Source: Pseudomonadota bacterium (lineage in GTDB: Bacteria > Pseudomonadota > Gammaproteobacteria > Halothiobacillales > Halothiobacillaceae). Taken from it: DNA of 6,689 bases. Both the position numbers and the translations under genes were made by a program. Below the pieces are notes generated by a model that was not told the origin of the DNA, searched no databases, and was given only the letters and a program-made list of their open reading frames with translations. The stretch covers positions 1-6,689 of the forward strand of contig JAJYPA010000461.1 in the NCBI GenBank assembly GCA_021795795.1, written 5' to 3'. Positions 1 through 6,253 of the stretch are shown one piece after another (within the stretch, counting starts at the first letter, position 1; each line of letters begins with the position of its first letter).

Positions 1-95
1 ATCGCAACAAAGAGAAGCAGCGCCTCCAGAGGTCCCCGCAACTTCGCGTAAATCCTACGGGACAAAATACAGACGGCCTTCAGGTAGATCTGCAT
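1..95 (-). CDS. Start of an unrecognised gene, cut by the left window edge
   Basis: Only the first 31 codons lie in the window; the frame is still open at base 1. The ATG is at 95-93, inside the last codons of the deoxyribonucleotidase gene, giving a 16-base overlap. A GAGG Shine-Dalgarno sequence at 106-103 sits 7 bases before this ATG, which is why I accept it as a real start. The visible protein begins MQIYLKAVCILSRR, has several basic residues, and turns hydrophobic near the edge (EALLLFVA). That could be the beginning of a membrane segment, but too little is visible to say. The overlap fits the compact, translationally coupled arrangement of the three genes before it. Function unknown. 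The main doubt is whether the frame stays open beyond the window. Confidence 0.5.
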   Translation of the reverse strand, partial: MQIYLKAVCILSRRIYAKLRGPLEALLLFVA

Positions 96-529
96 TTTCT
101 AGCCTCGCGCAAAATATCCAATGCCTGGGGCCAATGAAAACCATCAACGAAAGCCAGCAAGGTGCCGGGGAAATTTGCGCAGTTGGCTTTGTGAGGCCGG
201 TCGTCGCACAAATAATCCCCAGAATCACCCAGTAGCCCCTTGTCGTGCGTAATGATTAGCCGGCGCTTCAGTTCGGGCAGGTGATGAAAAATCCATGAAG
301 CCTTATCCGAATAAGCATAAGGGATGGCTGTAGGAGGCTTAGTGGCCATCCAGACCTCATAACCCATGCCGATAACGCTGCGCACCGCCTCAATAGCCCC
401 CGCGATCGGAGGCATATCGAAGTAGGCCCCAGGCTTCCGTTTGATTTCGTCGGCGGTCAACCCCGATGCGGTTTTGTAGGCTTCGAAATCGACGGTGACG
501 CCGTCCATGTCCACAAAAACGCGGTTCAT
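80..529 (-). CDS. HAD-family 5'(3')-deoxyribonucleotidase-like protein
   Basis: This 149-residue protein shows all four HAD phosphatase motifs in order. Motif I is DMDGV, with nucleophile D7 and acid/base D9. Motif II is the threonine of MATKPP (T63). Motif III is the lysine of HDKGLL (K97). Motif IV is CDDRP (D109, D110). The arrangement, with THDKGLLGDSGDYLCDDRP near the end, matches the NT5C type of 5'(3')-deoxyribonucleotidase, which removes phosphate from (deoxy)nucleoside monophosphates in the cytoplasm. It is shorter than the roughly 200-residue animal enzymes and resembles the compact bacterial and phage forms. The ATG at 529 overlaps the TGA of the preceding 68-residue gene by one base (TGATG), and an AAGG-type Shine-Dalgarno lies about 9 bases upstream, so the two are probably translated together. 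Family assignment is firm; the exact substrate is inferred. Confidence 0.86.
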   Translation of the reverse strand: MNRVFVDMDGVTVDFEAYKTASGLTADEIKRKPGAYFDMPPIAGAIEAVRSVIGMGYEVWMATKPPTAIPYAYSDKASWIFHHLPELKRRLIITHDKGLLGDSGDYLCDDRPHKANCANFPGTLLAFVDGFHWPQALDILREARKCRST

Positions 530-735
530 CAGAGATCACCTTCCGTAGCCGACGTCACCAAGTACCGAATTCGCTCCAGCTTGTTGTTCAAGACTCGCGC
601 GTCATTCAGCAAGGCCGTGGCTATCTCGCCCAGGAGAAGGTCATCGGCGGAGAACATAACCTGCAAAGCCGCACTCAACAGATCGGCGCAATCGGCGGCT
701 TTGTTGATCAGTTCTTTGTTTTTCTCAGTGCGCAT
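529..735 (-). CDS. Small helical protein of unknown function (68 aa)
   Basis: I do not recognise this protein. It starts MRTEKNKELINKAAD and is mostly charged and leucine-rich, with no predicted membrane span. The pattern suggests two amphipathic helices, roughly residues 4-28 and 32-62, possibly a helical hairpin or dimer. I chose the ATG at 735 because a strong GGGAGG Shine-Dalgarno (750-745) lies 9 bases before it; a longer reading from TTG at 756 would place that site inside the coding sequence. The start lies 11 bases inside the 142-residue gene before it, and its TGA overlaps the ATG of the deoxyribonucleotidase gene. This suggests coupled translation and perhaps a shared function. Function unknown. 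Confidence 0.68.
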   Translation of the reverse strand: MRTEKNKELINKAADCADLLSAALQVMFSADDLLLGEIATALLNDARVLNNKLERIRYLVTSATEGDL

Positions 736-1153
736 TGGAAATGGCCTCCCTGGCAACGCGGTTACAAAACCCAGAGATCAGGGTCGTCAAGAACATTTTG
801 TCGATGGGTGAAAGATGGTTGTTTTCTTGCCATCGCTCGAACCTGGACAACTCAAACTCTGCATTGCCAAACTCATCGTCTTCACTCATAGACGGGTTCG
901 CGATAACCTTCCAATCCGAGTCAATTTCACCAACCACCCCAATGTTGATGGGCACAGTGACATTTTCCGGGTGAAAGTCCAAGTCAAAGGCAACAGGATA
1001 TTCACCATGAAGCTGATATTCACAGGCTAAGTTATAAGGCAACACCGAACATGCGTCTTCTTCCATATCCCTCACGGCCAAAACGATATGGATACCAGCC
1101 ACTTCCAATGTGTCCTTGCTTCCGATAGGCGTGTTCATGGCGACGACTCCCAT
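725..1153 (-). CDS. Acidic protein of unknown function (142 aa)
   Basis: I do not recognise a family. The protein is acidic, with no signal peptide or membrane segment, so it is probably cytoplasmic. The first half alternates hydrophobic residues in a beta-like way (GIHIVLAV, YPVAFDLDF, VTVPINIGVVGEI). The second half looks helical and ends AREAISNAH. Two start codons are equally plausible: ATG at 1153 and ATG at 1138, each preceded by GGAG at 8 bases. I give the longer one; the shorter gives 137 residues. It lies 57 bases after the parE stop and its 3' end overlaps the 68-residue gene by 11 bases, so it heads the compact downstream group ending in the deoxyribonucleotidase. A role in nucleotide or phage-like functions could be guessed from that company but is not shown by the sequence. 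Confidence 0.72.
   Translation of the reverse strand: MGVVAMNTPIGSKDTLEVAGIHIVLAVRDMEEDACSVLPYNLACEYQLHGEYPVAFDLDFHPENVTVPINIGVVGEIDSDWKVIANPSMSEDDEFGNAEFELSRFERWQENNHLSPIDKMFLTTLISGFCNRVAREAISNAH
745..750 (-). promoter_or_regulatory. Shine-Dalgarno GGGAGG deciding the 735 start
   Basis: The minus strand reads GGGAGG, followed by nine bases and then ATG at 735. It lies within the end of the 142-residue gene and supports the 68-residue start over the upstream TTG at 756. Confidence 0.7.
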
Positions 1154-1210
1154 GTCCTTGTCTCCGCTGAATGGATAAAAACAGGATACCGCACACCGTC
1201 ATCCATCCCC

Positions 1211-3184
1211 TCAAATATCCAAATCCGCCGTCCAGCCGTCGCGCTCCATCCACGCGCGACGGCCGCCGGCCTCGTTCTTGCCCATCAGCAGCGTAAATTG
1301 CGTGTCCAGGGCGGCGATTTCACCGGGTTGAATGGCCAGCGGCATCAGCGTCCGGGTTTCTGGACACATGGCGGTCTCCCACAATTGATCGGGATTCATT
1401 TCCCCCAGGCCCTTGAATCGCTGCACGGTAATGGCCGCTTCCTTGACGCCTTCCGCCAGCAGCCGCTCAATGGTGGTGTCGCGCTCGGCCTCCGCTTCGC
1501 AGTACAACTTGCGGGGCTTGCCGCGGACGGTGGCATCCACCCGATACAGCGGCGGCTTGGCGACCATGACGTGCCCGCGCATCATGAGTGCCGGAAAGTG
1601 TCGCAGGAACATGGTGAGAAGCAGCACCTGGATATGGCTGCCGTCCACGTCGGCGTCGGAGAGGATGATGATCTTGCCGTAGCGTAGCCCGGTGAGCGCC
1701 GTCTCCGGGTCCGCGTTGGCGGAATGGGCCTCGATACCCAGGGCGACGGCCATGTTGTGGACTTCCTGGTTTTTGAAGATCACGTCACGATCCACCTCCC
1801 AGGTGTTGAGCACCTTGCCGCGCAAAGGGAGTATGGCCTGGAACTCCTTATCGCGGGCCATCTTCGCCGAGCCTCCGGCGGAATCTCCCTCGACCAAGAA
1901 GATCTCGTTACGGGTGATGTCCTCGCTTTCGCAGTCGGTGAGCTTCCCGGGCAGCGTGGCGAGTCCTGACCCTTTTTTGCGCTCGATCTTCTGGGCGGCG
2001 CGGGTGCGGGCCTGGGCGCTTTGAATGGCCAGATCGGCAATGGCCTTGCCGGCGTCAGGGTGGCTGTTGAGCCAGAGCTCCAACGGGTCCTTGATGCTCA
2101 AGGAGAGCAGCTTGTGGGCATCGCGGCTGGTGAGCTTGTCCTTGGTCTGCCCCTGAAACTGCGGATCGAGCATGCGCGCCGAGAGCACTAAAGCCATCTT
2201 CCCGGTCACATCCTCCTGCACCAGTTTGAGTTTCGCGGGGGTGAGACTGTGGTGCTCCATGAAGGTGCGGACCGCCTCGAAGACCCCGGCGCGGAACCCG
2301 GATTCGTGGGTGCCGCCGTTGAGCGTGGGGATCAGGTTCACGTAGGTTTCCGGAGCCGGTGAAGAGGCACACCAGGCCAGAGCCCATGCGGCGCCCTCCC
2401 CTTTGGCGAATCCGTTCTGGTCGCCATCCTGATAGGACATGCCGGAGAAGATGGGGGTGACCGGCTCCGCGTCGGCGATGATTTCCTGCAGGTAGTCCCG
2501 CAGGCCTTCGGCGTACTGCCAGACCACCGGTTCCTGTTCGGGCAAGGAGAGCGTCACCTGCAGACCGGGCAGAAGAATGGCCTTGGAACGCAGCAGATGC
2601 GTCAACTCGCGGACATGGATTTTGGGGCTATCGAAGTATTGCCCGTCCGGCCATATCCGGATCACGGTGCCATGCGTGCGCGGGCCGCAATCCTGCAGGC
2701 GGGTCAGGGGTTCGGTCACGTCTCCGCCCGCAAAGATAATCCGGTAGTGACCATTTCCGCTTCCTTCCGGATCGCGGGTTTTGATCTCCACTTCGACCCG
2801 CTTGGACAGGGCGTTGGTGACCGCCACGCCGACCCCGTGCAGGCCTCCGGAAAACCGGTAGGCGGACTGGCTGTCGGTCTTGTCGAACTTGCCACCGGCG
2901 TGAAGTGTGGTGAATGCCAGTTCGGCGGCGGGCCGGGATTCGCCATGGGGGATGCCCACCGGTATGCCGCGGCCGTTGTCCTCCACAGTGACACATCCTT
3001 CCTTGTCCAGTATCACGCTGATTTTGGTGGCGTGCCCGGCCAGGGCCTCATCGGCGGCGTTGTCAATGGCCTCCTGGACGATATGCGTTGGGCAGGTGGT
3101 GCGGGTGTACATGCCCGGTCGGAGTTTGACAGGCTCCAGGCCTTTAAGGACGGTGAACTGGGAGGCGGTGTAGTCTGCGGCCAT
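1211..3184 (-). CDS. parE: DNA topoisomerase IV subunit B (ParE)
   Basis: This is a complete 657-residue ParE, slightly longer than the 630 residues of the E. coli protein. ParE supplies the ATPase and metal-binding half of topoisomerase IV, which works with ParC to separate linked daughter chromosomes. The GHKL ATPase domain comes first: EAIDNAADEAL (E38, N42), DNGRGIP (69-75), GGLHGVGVAVTNALS (113-127), then the transducer with the ATP-contacting lysine in QTK (348). The TOPRIM domain follows: EGDSAGG from E432, PLRGKVLNTWEV (453-464), and DADVDG with metal ligands D510 and D512. The TWEV after PLRGKVLN and the phrase QRFKGLGEMNP (588-598) mark it as ParE rather than GyrB. AGGAG lies 5 bases before the ATG. 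No parC is in the window. GC is visibly higher than in the flanking genes, which may mean that the neighbours, or parE, were acquired separately. Confidence 0.97.
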   Translation of the reverse strand: MAADYTASQFTVLKGLEPVKLRPGMYTRTTCPTHIVQEAIDNAADEALAGHATKISVILDKEGCVTVEDNGRGIPVGIPHGESRPAAELAFTTLHAGGKFDKTDSQSAYRFSGGLHGVGVAVTNALSKRVEVEIKTRDPEGSGNGHYRIIFAGGDVTEPLTRLQDCGPRTHGTVIRIWPDGQYFDSPKIHVRELTHLLRSKAILLPGLQVTLSLPEQEPVVWQYAEGLRDYLQEIIADAEPVTPIFSGMSYQDGDQNGFAKGEGAAWALAWCASSPAPETYVNLIPTLNGGTHESGFRAGVFEAVRTFMEHHSLTPAKLKLVQEDVTGKMALVLSARMLDPQFQGQTKDKLTSRDAHKLLSLSIKDPLELWLNSHPDAGKAIADLAIQSAQARTRAAQKIERKKGSGLATLPGKLTDCESEDITRNEIFLVEGDSAGGSAKMARDKEFQAILPLRGKVLNTWEVDRDVIFKNQEVHNMAVALGIEAHSANADPETALTGLRYGKIIILSDADVDGSHIQVLLLTMFLRHFPALMMRGHVMVAKPPLYRVDATVRGKPRKLYCEAEAERDTTIERLLAEGVKEAAITVQRFKGLGEMNPDQLWETAMCPETRTLMPLAIQPGEIAALDTQFTLLMGKNEAGGRRAWMERDGWTADLDI

Positions 3185-3189
3185 TAAAA

Positions 3190-3210
3190 CTCCTGGTTAC
3201 GGCTATTATG
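3190..3210 (-). promoter_or_regulatory. parE leader: possible -10 element and ribosome binding site
   Basis: Only 28 bases separate the upstream gene from parE. On the minus strand this leader contains CATAAT (3209-3204), close to the TATAAT consensus, and AGGAG (3194-3190) placed 5 bases before the parE ATG. No convincing -35 hexamer lies 16-18 bases upstream, so the ribosome binding site is solid but the promoter is weak. parE may simply be read through from the genes before it. Confidence 0.3.
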
Positions 3211-3243
3211 TCTCAATTGGTAGGAGACTTCTGAGTTTGAGAC
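3210..3243. repeat. Inverted repeat at the end of the 108-aa gene, before parE
   Basis: A perfect 7-bp inverted repeat, GTCTCAA (3210-3216) and TTGAGAC (3237-3243), flanks a 20-base spacer. A further GAGAC copy lies inside it at 3224-3228. The block covers the last codons and stop of the 108-residue gene and touches the CATAAT box before parE. It could be an operator or an RNA structure in the mRNA. There is no T-run, so it is not a typical terminator. It may also be chance. Confidence 0.35.
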
Positions 3244-3539
3244 GGCTTAGAATCACGCAATGGCGTATTGGAAATGTCGTGACGGTGATTGTCTAGATCA
3301 CGCAAAGCCTTTCGAACGTCATCGCGCATATATTCCAACTTTTCCCAATCCCCTTCATTCTTCAAGGTGTATATCATGTATTGCAGAATGAAACCGAGCC
3401 ATTCTGGGTTGGAGACAAATCTGTCCTGAAAACGTTTACGCTTTGATCTCAGAATGAACGAATAGATCATATAAGCAAGCGCGGAAATAAGCAAATCCGC
3501 CAATAGGATATCTGCAGACAGCAACAAGCAACCATCCAC
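3213..3539 (-). CDS. Small single-span membrane protein (108 aa)
   Basis: I do not recognise a family. One hydrophobic segment spans about residues 5-31 and is followed at once by the basic stretch RSKRKRF. By the positive-inside rule, the N-terminus should lie outside and the remaining ~75 residues in the cytoplasm. The cytoplasmic part has an aromatic, helical section (PEWLGFILQYMIYTL), a charged helix (WEKLEYMRDDVRKALRDLD) and a polar tail ending TQKSPTN. The start is GTG at 3539, only 3 bases after the TAG of the 480-residue gene. The Shine-Dalgarno is weak (AAAGG about 11 bases away), so translation probably depends on coupling to that gene. As the preceding gene also encodes a membrane protein, the two products may work together at the inner membrane. 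parE follows after 28 bases. Confidence 0.72.
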   Translation of the reverse strand: MDGCLLLSADILLADLLISALAYMIYSFILRSKRKRFQDRFVSNPEWLGFILQYMIYTLKNEGDWEKLEYMRDDVRKALRDLDNHRHDISNTPLRDSKPSQTQKSPTN

Positions 3540-3542
3540 TTT

Positions 3543-4985
3543 CTAAACAACCTTTCGCAAGAATTCAGACCCGGTTAGCTGTTCGCGATTCTCCGCGCTA
3601 CGAATGGCCCGTCTCTCGGATCCCACCCACTCTCGGACTCGCCACTGATCCATATATCCCTTTGCGCCGATATCTTTTTGCAAGCACCGGTAAGCTTCCT
3701 TGTCGATCGGGTCATATCCGGCTAACAGCATACCGATCAATTCTCCCCATTCGTGTGGACGAGTGGAAAATTGATAGGCCAAGAAAAAGACGGATATGCC
3801 CGCGGTTACAGAACACAGAATTACCGACCAACCTGGCAAGCGAGTCGGCCACAGAAGCAAAAGAATGGCTAAAAACGCAGCGGAACCATAGACGGTTGAA
3901 AAACTGAGGCGTGGGCCACCAAGCGCTACTTCGATCTGGCGACAGGCGCTTTCTATGGCATCCACTTGTTTGCGTTTCTTCTTGGTTACTTCCACTGTGT
4001 CAGCATTATCATTCGGTTCGTCCCGATAGGTAGTTGTGCCAGTACCCAACCTACCAAGCTGCTCGTTGGCGCCTTTTGTTAGCCTGTGAAACCCATCTGG
4101 AACCTCCTGTCGGGTAGCAATGAATTCAGTAACCGAGTTTGCATTCTCCACATTTTGCCTCTCAATCCATACAGGTTGGGTACCCACTCGCGGCAGGTTG
4201 TCTCCTACGTCAGCTAATACGGCGATCAGATGCAAACGCTCTCGGTCAGGGATGTCGCGACTCGAGTACGCGTGTGCACTACATTGTCCACCGGTTGCGA
4301 TGCTTCGAATCATGAAATAAATCTTGCAGGACAGATCTTTTGCGCGGTCAATCAGGTCCTCTTGCTCGTTTGTTTCGCTGGTTGCATGGATGGATATCCC
4401 CCCGTGCGAATCAATGTCTGTGTCACGTCGGTTATCATCTTTTTGGACAGAGCTGTAATAGTGGCTATCCGATTGGTGCTGTGGCAGCGGTACTCCAAAA
4501 ACAGCGGCTACCTTGTTGAGGAATTCGCCATGCCAATGGAGTAATCCATCGATCCAACGATTCTCACGTATGAAACCATCTGGGGTAAGGCGCGGCAATG
4601 CGTCAATAAGGGTGCGGATCTCTTCAAAACGCCGGCGAATCTCATCGGCGGAAATCTGCGGAATCGCTTCGTCATCTTTCTCGTGACACAGGTTATACGA
4701 AGGGCGTGGGCGGGGGTAACTTTCCAATAGGCCACCAAGCTTGTTGACCGGCAGACCGTCGGCGTCCCTCAACGCGTCGAGAAAGTCGTCTTGAGACTCC
4801 AGCCAACTAGCCACCCACGGATGTCGCACCAGAAAACCCGGTCCATGATCCCGCTCCAGGAGTTCCATCAACTCCCGGGTTTCGTCGATCCGCTTGTAGA
4901 TGCCCCTACTATGGGTGTTGATGACTTCCTGAATGCGGGCAAGCTGACGTTTGGTTTTCGAGTGGAACATATTTTTTAATTTCAT
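3543..4985 (-). CDS. Unrecognised membrane protein with duplicated N-terminal module (480 aa)
   Basis: I do not recognise a family. Residues 32-80 and 119-167 are two copies of the same ~49-residue module: they align without gaps at an offset of 87 residues, with 14 identities, including R32/R119, E35/E122, R37/R124, GF at 50/137, W57/W144, FL at 68/155 and the closing G-x-P at 77/164. A polar, poorly structured middle follows (about 170-335), then basic KKKRK at about 335-339. Two hydrophobic segments, about 361-382 and 385-406, form a short membrane hairpin. A ~75-residue tail, probably cytoplasmic, ends the protein. I chose ATG 4985 because GAGGA (4999-4995) lies 9 bases before it, whereas it directly abuts the earlier ATG at 4994. 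The next gene starts 3 bases after the stop and encodes another membrane protein. Soluble modules attached to a membrane hairpin suit a sensor, scaffold or effector; none of these roles is proven. Confidence 0.78.
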   Translation of the reverse strand: MKLKNMFHSKTKRQLARIQEVINTHSRGIYKRIDETRELMELLERDHGPGFLVRHPWVASWLESQDDFLDALRDADGLPVNKLGGLLESYPRPRPSYNLCHEKDDEAIPQISADEIRRRFEEIRTLIDALPRLTPDGFIRENRWIDGLLHWHGEFLNKVAAVFGVPLPQHQSDSHYYSSVQKDDNRRDTDIDSHGGISIHATSETNEQEDLIDRAKDLSCKIYFMIRSIATGGQCSAHAYSSRDIPDRERLHLIAVLADVGDNLPRVGTQPVWIERQNVENANSVTEFIATRQEVPDGFHRLTKGANEQLGRLGTGTTTYRDEPNDNADTVEVTKKKRKQVDAIESACRQIEVALGGPRLSFSTVYGSAAFLAILLLLWPTRLPGWSVILCSVTAGISVFFLAYQFSTRPHEWGELIGMLLAGYDPIDKEAYRCLQKDIGAKGYMDQWRVREWVGSERRAIRSAENREQLTGSEFLRKVV

Positions 4986-4994
4986 AATTACCAT

Positions 4995-4999
4995 TCCTC
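4995..4999 (-). promoter_or_regulatory. Shine-Dalgarno GAGGA deciding the 4985 start
   Basis: The minus strand reads GAGGA immediately before ATG 4994 and nine bases before ATG 4985. Normal spacing favours the second ATG, so the membrane protein probably begins MKLKNMF. Confidence 0.65.
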
Positions 5000-5039
5000 A
5001 GTAAATGAAGTAAGCACAGCGTGGCTTCACTAACTCCGC

Positions 5040-5213
5040 CTATATCGCATCACGAAGTTCTTTTGGGGCATCGATAAGGAAGCCAACATAAACTTCACTG
5101 CCGCCTACGGAAATGTGGATTCCGTCATCGTCAGTGGTGAAATTAAACGAAGCATCGTATTCTTCGCAGAGCGCAGCGAGTTTCAGGAGGAATTCCTTAT
5201 CGCGTTCATTCAT
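5040..5213 (-). CDS. Small protein sharing the Nudix protein's N-terminal module (57 aa)
   Basis: Translating the minus strand from ATG 5213 gives 57 residues, beginning MNERDKEFLL and ending KELRDAI, with TAG at 5042-5040. Its first ~37 residues match the start of the Nudix hydrolase encoded just upstream: both have KEFL at residues 6-9, an AAL soon after, and DDDGIHISVG at 28-37. The match continues at DNA level. The start codon overlaps the Nudix TGA as ATGA, and I see no strong Shine-Dalgarno, so it is probably translated by ribosomes finishing the Nudix gene. Conserved protein sequence in the shared part supports real coding. After residue 37 the two proteins diverge. The fold looks like one helix followed by a beta hairpin (TDDDGIHISV). 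No function is known to me. It may be the stand-alone form of a module that elsewhere acts as an N-terminal domain. Confidence 0.72.
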   Translation of the reverse strand: MNERDKEFLLKLAALCEEYDASFNFTTDDDGIHISVGGSEVYVGFLIDAPKELRDAI

Positions 5214-5218
5214 CTGGT
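5107..5218. repeat. Diverged direct repeat, copy A (5' end of the 57-aa gene)
   Basis: This 112-base stretch aligns without gaps to 6147-6258 at a constant offset of 1040 bases, with 87 of 112 bases identical by hand count (about 78%). It covers the first ~36 codons of the 57-residue gene and a few bases before its ATG. Similarity stops abruptly on both sides, as expected for a duplication that has since diverged. Confidence 0.85.
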
Positions 5219-6253
5219 AACCACGAAAGCTTTAGGAAAGAATATCCCTTGTGAAACTATATCAGAAAATAATTCTTGCGCCGATTTTTCTGAAAATGTG
5301 CTTTCTCTTGGCGTGCCTGGGGCGCCAAGCCCCAACCAGAGCAGGATCTGCGCAGCCCCGCTTGGGACGAACGCCCCGGATGTGATGGTTTGTTCTATAT
5401 CATCAAATCCAATGATCACGGTTTTTCCTTCTTGGTGATGAGAATTTGGCGTCGACCGGATTTTTTCCAATTCTTTTTTGGCAATGTTCAACCCAATTGC
5501 TGTGACTTGAAAAAAACCAGTGGTCAATTCCTCAGCTATCGACATTTTACATTTTTCAATGCGCTCTTTAGGTAAGTCAAGTCCAGCTTCCTCGTAAAAT
5601 TCTCGCTGCATCGTTCTGATGATATCTTCATCGCCTTCATATGCTCTATGGTTGTCACGCCATTTACCAACGAAGGCGCCACCAAATATATGCATGGCGT
5701 TAGGGTAGGTTGCAGAGTTGGCGCTTCTCTTGTGAAGAACAAGCGCTCTTCCTTCGGCACAAACAACCAATACGCAACCGCTGATGATGTGTGGCAGTGT
5801 CCCATTTTTTCTTAGGGCTTTTATCGTATAATAATCTGTGCTTTTATAAGCTATCTCTATGGGGTCAGTTCGCCAGGTTATGTCACCTTCAGCCATGACG
5901 CCTAAAGTATCGTTGCAAAATACATCCGTCCATTCACCGCTATGCTTTCTTATGGCTTCCACCATATCGCTGGTGGATGGTTCTATTTCCAGGCTTCCCT
6001 TGTAAGACGTTTTTGGGCAGTGATTATATATCCCCTTAAGCTCAGAAACACCCATGGTTATTTTGTTTATATTTTCTATGATAGTCTCGGGGAAGGCCCG
6101 ATGATTAGAGTCGTCTGGGCGTTCCACGCTTTTCCCGTCAATGCCCACGGAAATATGGATGCCGTCATCGTCGGCGGTGTAATCAGGCAATGCCTCAAAA
6201 TCTTCGGCGAGCGCAGCAGGTGTCATGAGGAATTCCTTTCTGTGTTCATCCAT
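5210..6253 (-). CDS. Nudix hydrolase with an extra N-terminal module (347 aa)
   Basis: Nudix enzymes cleave a nucleoside diphosphate linked to another group. The domain lies at about residues 155-310. Its Nudix box has E209, then seven residues, then REFYEEAGL (217-225), matching the RExxEExG core that binds the metal. The usual glycine six residues before E209 is replaced by R203; GGAFVG lies earlier, at 191-196, so the loop before the helix seems enlarged. Residues 1-37 match the small downstream protein; residues 40-155 are unassigned. I chose ATG 6253 because the downstream homologue begins at the same place, but ATG 6226 (338 residues) has a better Shine-Dalgarno (AAAGGA, 7 bases away). 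The stop overlaps the 57-residue start as ATGA. The substrate cannot be told; a housekeeping (sanitising) role, NAD-related metabolism or nucleotide signalling are all possible. Confidence 0.85.
   Translation of the reverse strand: MDEHRKEFLMTPAALAEDFEALPDYTADDDGIHISVGIDGKSVERPDDSNHRAFPETIIENINKITMGVSELKGIYNHCPKTSYKGSLEIEPSTSDMVEAIRKHSGEWTDVFCNDTLGVMAEGDITWRTDPIEIAYKSTDYYTIKALRKNGTLPHIISGCVLVVCAEGRALVLHKRSANSATYPNAMHIFGGAFVGKWRDNHRAYEGDEDIIRTMQREFYEEAGLDLPKERIEKCKMSIAEELTTGFFQVTAIGLNIAKKELEKIRSTPNSHHQEGKTVIIGFDDIEQTITSGAFVPSGAAQILLWLGLGAPGTPRESTFSEKSAQELFSDIVSQGIFFPKAFVVTR

Noticed and set aside
529..756. Longer 75-residue reading of the 68-residue gene from TTG 756
   Set aside because: The strong GGGAGG site would fall inside it and is ideally placed for ATG 735 instead.
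1177..1204. Possible terminator after parE (short stem then T5 on the minus strand)
   Set aside because: The stem is only GGAT/ATCC plus one wobble pair with a loop of about 11 bases; too weak to call, although the T-run is real.
1088..1687. Long plus-strand open frame of 199 codons
   Set aside because: It lies opposite the highly conserved parE C-terminal region. Its product is rich in H, G, R and A with no recognisable motif, as expected of an antisense shadow in GC-rich DNA.
2597..3187. Plus-strand open frame of 196 codons
   Set aside because: It is fully antisense to the ParE ATPase domain; the glycine- and valine-rich product mirrors the conserved parE codons and has no ribosome site that would argue for translation.
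4508..4738. 76-residue minus-strand frame inside the 480-residue gene
   Set aside because: It is in another frame of a gene with clear internal protein repeats and membrane segments; no independent evidence supports it.
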